Positions 60,491 to 64,000 of a stretch of DNA of 64,000 nt are shown here, one piece after another (position 1 is the stretch's first letter; each line of letters starts with the position of its first letter). Below the pieces are notes generated by a model. That model was not told the origin of the DNA and did no database searches. It was given only the letters and a program-made list of their open reading frames with translations. A program made the position numbers and the translations under genes. The stretch comes from Rhea pennata. Taxonomy: Eukaryota > Chordata > Aves > Rheiformes > Rheidae. The DNA lies in contig NC_084664.1 in assembly GCF_028389875.1 (NCBI RefSeq), positions 117,993,966 to 118,057,965 of the forward strand, in the 5' to 3' direction.

Positions 60491-62009
60491 AATAATAACA
60501 TAATCCAGCATTAAATTGGCTCTGACAATAGAGATGATAAAAATCAATGCTATTTATTTTTAAAGTATTTCACTACTTGAGAAGGCAGAAAACTTTTACT
60601 GGTTGTCACTGTGTTCTGACGTACGGCTGAGCTGCCTGATCTTATCTGGCTGAAGGCCAACCTCTGCATGCATGCTAGCTACCTCAGTATTTCAGCCTCC
60701 AGAAAGAATAGCCTAACAACACTGCAGCTGTAAAGTGTTGCTTCAGCTTGTTGGTGTACACAGAGTACCGAATTATTCAATAATAAAAACTGAAAGTGCT
60801 TTAAACTCGTCTTTTGGATTTTGCACTGAAAATGGCTCAGAGTGCTCACACAGTCAGTTATAAATCAAAGGCTCATCACTGCCCTTGGCCAATAATTACT
60901 ATTTTCCAGCTAGCAGCACCTGACAAACTGGAGGCAGACTCAGTGTGTCAAAACTGAGCATATCTGGTACATTAAAAGGCAATCCATAATTGAAATCTCA
61001 ACTGTCTGCCCACGTTGTGTGGGATTTCCTTATAGCCAGGCAGGAAGGCTGGCTAAAGAACTAAGTCTGTGGTACCTGAGGGGAAATGCAGTATTTTAAC
61101 CACTGAGTCATTAGTCTTCTATTTAAACTGAGAATGGAAAAAGAGTGAAAAATATACATTTATTCTGCAAAAACTCATTTAAATTTTTAAAAATTCATGA
61201 AGCTGAAAACTAAAAGCTTTAGATCATAGGTCCGTAGGTCAAAATTAATTGCTAAAACTGCAGCCACAATAAGATCAATTAAGGCTCTCTGGTTCTTTGA
61301 GCACTAGAGGATATGATCACTTGAATTTGCCATTTGTATATTGCAATGTACGGAAAATAAAAAATGTTATACCTCACAACATATTGTTCAATTGTTTGCA
61401 AAAAAAGTAAAGAGAGAAAATTGCATTAACCAAGCCTTTAAGCCTTTTAAACACAAACTCATGGAAACAGTGTTTCCTTCTGTTGCATTTTCATTTGGAA
61501 CAGCAGGCTGTGCTCCTGGATTAATTTTACAGTTGAGATACAGCTAACCCACAAATAAGTCTGTAACAGTTAGTAGGCATAACAAAAGAAGCATTTGTCA
61601 ATAGAACATACATGACATCTGGAGCTTGAAGATATTTTTCTTGAAGAATAATATGTTTGGTAATATATTAAAACTTTAGGGCTAAGTTTGCCCAGACAAA
61701 TATATCCACAAGAAATTCTAACGGAGTATAGGCCTCTGTAAAACGCTAGTGCTCACAGAGCATCTGGAAATGTGGAAGCAGCTGGTTTTTTGATTCTCGC
61801 TGATATCACACTGCATACCAAAATTGAAAACTCATGTTTTTTTCATATTCTTTAGGTGATTTCTTTTTTTTTACAGAAAGGACTCAGATAGAGGTACTAA
61901 TAGACTAATTTTTATTTTAAATTTTAAAGTGCTACTACTTAAATCTGTTTTCAATAGATTGAAGATTCAGTTGCAGAAGTCATTCAGTTTGAACAAGGCT
62001 GTGTCAATC

Positions 62010-62100
62010 TATCGTGTGTAGTACAGGTGAGATCCTGGCCCTTTTGAAGTCAATGGTCTATCGCCTACTAGTTTCAAAGAGACCAGAATGTTTTCCTGCA
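62010..62100. mobile_element. Possible ancient amniote repeat with the GAAGTCAATGG signature
   Basis: GTGAGATCCTGGCCCTTTTG then AAGTCAATGG, followed about 20 bp later by TTTCAAAGAGACCAGAATGTT, recalls an old dispersed repeat common in reptiles and birds (GATCCTGGCCC...TTGAAGTCAATGG...CCATTGA). Family name not certain. Confidence 0.35.
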
Positions 62101-64000
62101 CAATCAGGTCAGCGTTAAAACCAAAACGTGGCATGTGTGAGAGGAATGTACTCTGTAACGCTTAAAGGCACTTCATTTCCAAGAAATAAGTGAAGTTTCA
62201 CATTTGCAAATGTAGAGTAGGGTTCGTTTACAACCTCTCTCTGTCTGATAGATGTGATACAAACCAGGAGAGCAAGCTGTCTGCAAGAATGTCAGCACCG
62301 CTGTTACACCTACGCAACACCAGACTTCGTTTAACCACAGGCCAATTCAAATTTCTGTTTGTAGTGAGGAAATGAGGGAGAGAAAGAGTATGTACCTCTT
62401 GTATATATCTCTATCCTATTTAAAATAGCATTCAGAAAAAAAACACTCGAGCGCATGGTAGTTTAGGTAATGACTCTAAGAGAATGATTCTCATGCTTAA
62501 ACATCATATGCATAATGCTTTGAGGGGGAAATCTGTCACTCAAAGAAAGAAATATGAGGTAACTTTTAAAGTCAGTAGTTATTTTCTCAAGCGAAAAAAA
62601 AAAGTCTTTGATGGTCAAACATTAGAGTTATATTTTCATAGAAAAGATTCATTCTCTGTATGTATGACTAAACTCATACAAACAGATAGTTATCGTCCTA
62701 TAGCTCTAGTCCTATAGGTGTTCTATATCATTTAAGGAAAAAAATATAAAATACACCAGTAAAAATATATCACTAATGTGAAATTTAAAGACAAGAAGGA
62801 AATTCCTAGCATATAAGGGAATAAAATTGCTAATATCTTGCTGTAATAGGGACTTCAGTGTGAATAAATTAATGTTATAATGCCAACTATTTCATTACAA
62901 TGTGTAATATTAAAGTTAACTGCATGTAAGTGAATGAATAAAACTTTAAATATTTTTGCCTTTGCCAGTAGTCTAGAAAATTCACTGTGTAGATAAAATC
63001 ATGACTCAACTGTGCAAAAGAGTTTGATATGCTATCCTGAGATGAACTGTATGATTACCATTAAAATCAATGAAAGTAGTAGGGTTCAGTATCATTTTTT
63101 TTCACTGTTTTGAAAGCAATATCCCTAAAACTCCCAAAATATCTAGGAAGGTCAGATTTTAAAATTCTGGTCCCAAATATTATCATTTCTACTTATGCAA
63201 AAGTTTGCATTAGATTTTCAGCTACTCTAGCAACAGTATTCATATGACAGAATATTGCTAGTGATGTTAAAACGTTGATCTTAAGACATTGCCAATTTCA
63301 ATATGTATGACTGTTTTTTGCCTTCATGGCTTTCAAACAGAGGTGATATAAACTCTGTGTTAAAGATGCTATCCCTAGTACTCCTGTTTACACAGTAAAT
63401 TCTATATTCTAATTTTACTTTCCAAATAAAAAATTGACATACAAAAATTTTGGACTGAAGTTTTTAACTTCTCTGTTTTATTACTGCAGAATTTCAGTTG
63501 TTGACCTGGCAGGTCATAGAGTCAACAACTCTATAAAAATTTCTCCACGTAGAGCAAAATCTAGAGGTCTTCAGTCAAGTACAGATTATCCTTATCCGAT
63601 ATTACCATACAACAGTGGGCATAAAAACAGGGCAGTTCCACAGATTTCCCACTTCTTGGAAAATTAGTGAAAGATTTGGAATCCTTAGGAACGAGGCTCC
63701 TTCTGGAGCCTTACCCATATTTGCTTTTCTTGGAGTATATATAGAATGGAGATCCAGGATCACAGGCTAATCTCCAAATAACTTTAGAGGAACTTGATGA
63801 GAAAGAGTCCTTCCAGCTCATAAGATACATTAAAATGAAATTGTGGCCCTGGAATTGTCTTTAGGCAGAAGCAGCATAAATAGAATTAATTGAAAACAGT
63901 TCAGTCCAGTTAAAAGAAGGAATAAACTGTAGACCCAATAAACCAAGATATTATTAACTTTGCAGAAGCTCTAACAAGGTTCCTAATCCTAGTGCAAGCC

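Larger units (their letters stand above)
51876..64000. other. Intergenic region: no gene confirmed
   Basis: AT-rich sequence with the SINE at 54451-54573, homopolymers at 52171-52194, 56352-56377 and 56937-56958, and weak traces of ancient repeats at 58560-58790 and 62010-62100. Open frames at 53528-53740 (plus) and 57470-57780 (minus) have coding-like composition but no identified family. A good acceptor-like sequence (TTTTATTACTGCAG, ending 63490) lacks a matching exon. Confidence 0.55.

Noticed and set aside
30081..64000. Exons of the expected neighbour TRAPPC8
   Set aside because: No frame with matching splice sites and recognisable similarity was found; the gene probably starts beyond the right edge.

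Overview
This window is nuclear DNA from a vertebrate, almost certainly a bird and probably a passerine. Four things support that. The one protein-coding gene is split into nine GT-AG exons that match vertebrate B4GALT6. The dispersed repeats are CR1-type LINE remnants, the dominant avian retroposon. A SINE at about 54.45-54.57 kb joins a tRNA-Ile-like head to a CR1-like tail, the architecture I know from passerine TguSINE1. The background is AT-rich, broken by one sharp CpG island. Family assignments are from memory; no database was searched.

The left half (about 2.8-29.7 kb, minus strand) holds a complete B4GALT6 gene, encoding beta-1,4-galactosyltransferase 6 (lactosylceramide synthase). 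I traced all nine coding exons by hand: 28856-28970, 17500-17616, 17034-17147, 10854-10978, 10204-10320, 8694-8881, 6404-6526, 5430-5531 and 3945-4092. They sum to 1149 nt, which is 382 codons plus TGA, equal to the human protein length. Every junction keeps the frame and every intron has GT and AG ends. A likely polyadenylation signal lies at 2841-2846. The promoter lies in a CpG island at about 28.59-30.08 kb with NF-Y, E-box, GC-box and NRF1-like motifs. Two short upstream ORFs sit in the probable 5' leader.

The introns carry degraded CR1 copies (intron 3 and two in intron 1), a tRNA-derived SINE head, microsatellites, and a nearly perfect 87-bp tandem duplication in intron 1.

The right half (about 30.1-64 kb) looks like a gene desert upstream of B4GALT6. 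I found no convincing gene there. It holds the tRNA/CR1 SINE, long A/T homopolymers, weak traces of ancient amniote repeats, adjacent inverted repeats at 60.4-60.5 kb, and two unexplained open frames (53.5 and 57.5-57.8 kb). From recalled synteny the next gene beyond the right edge is likely TRAPPC8, but no exon of it is visible. I see no operon, CRISPR array, mobile gene cluster or other clearly new biological system.
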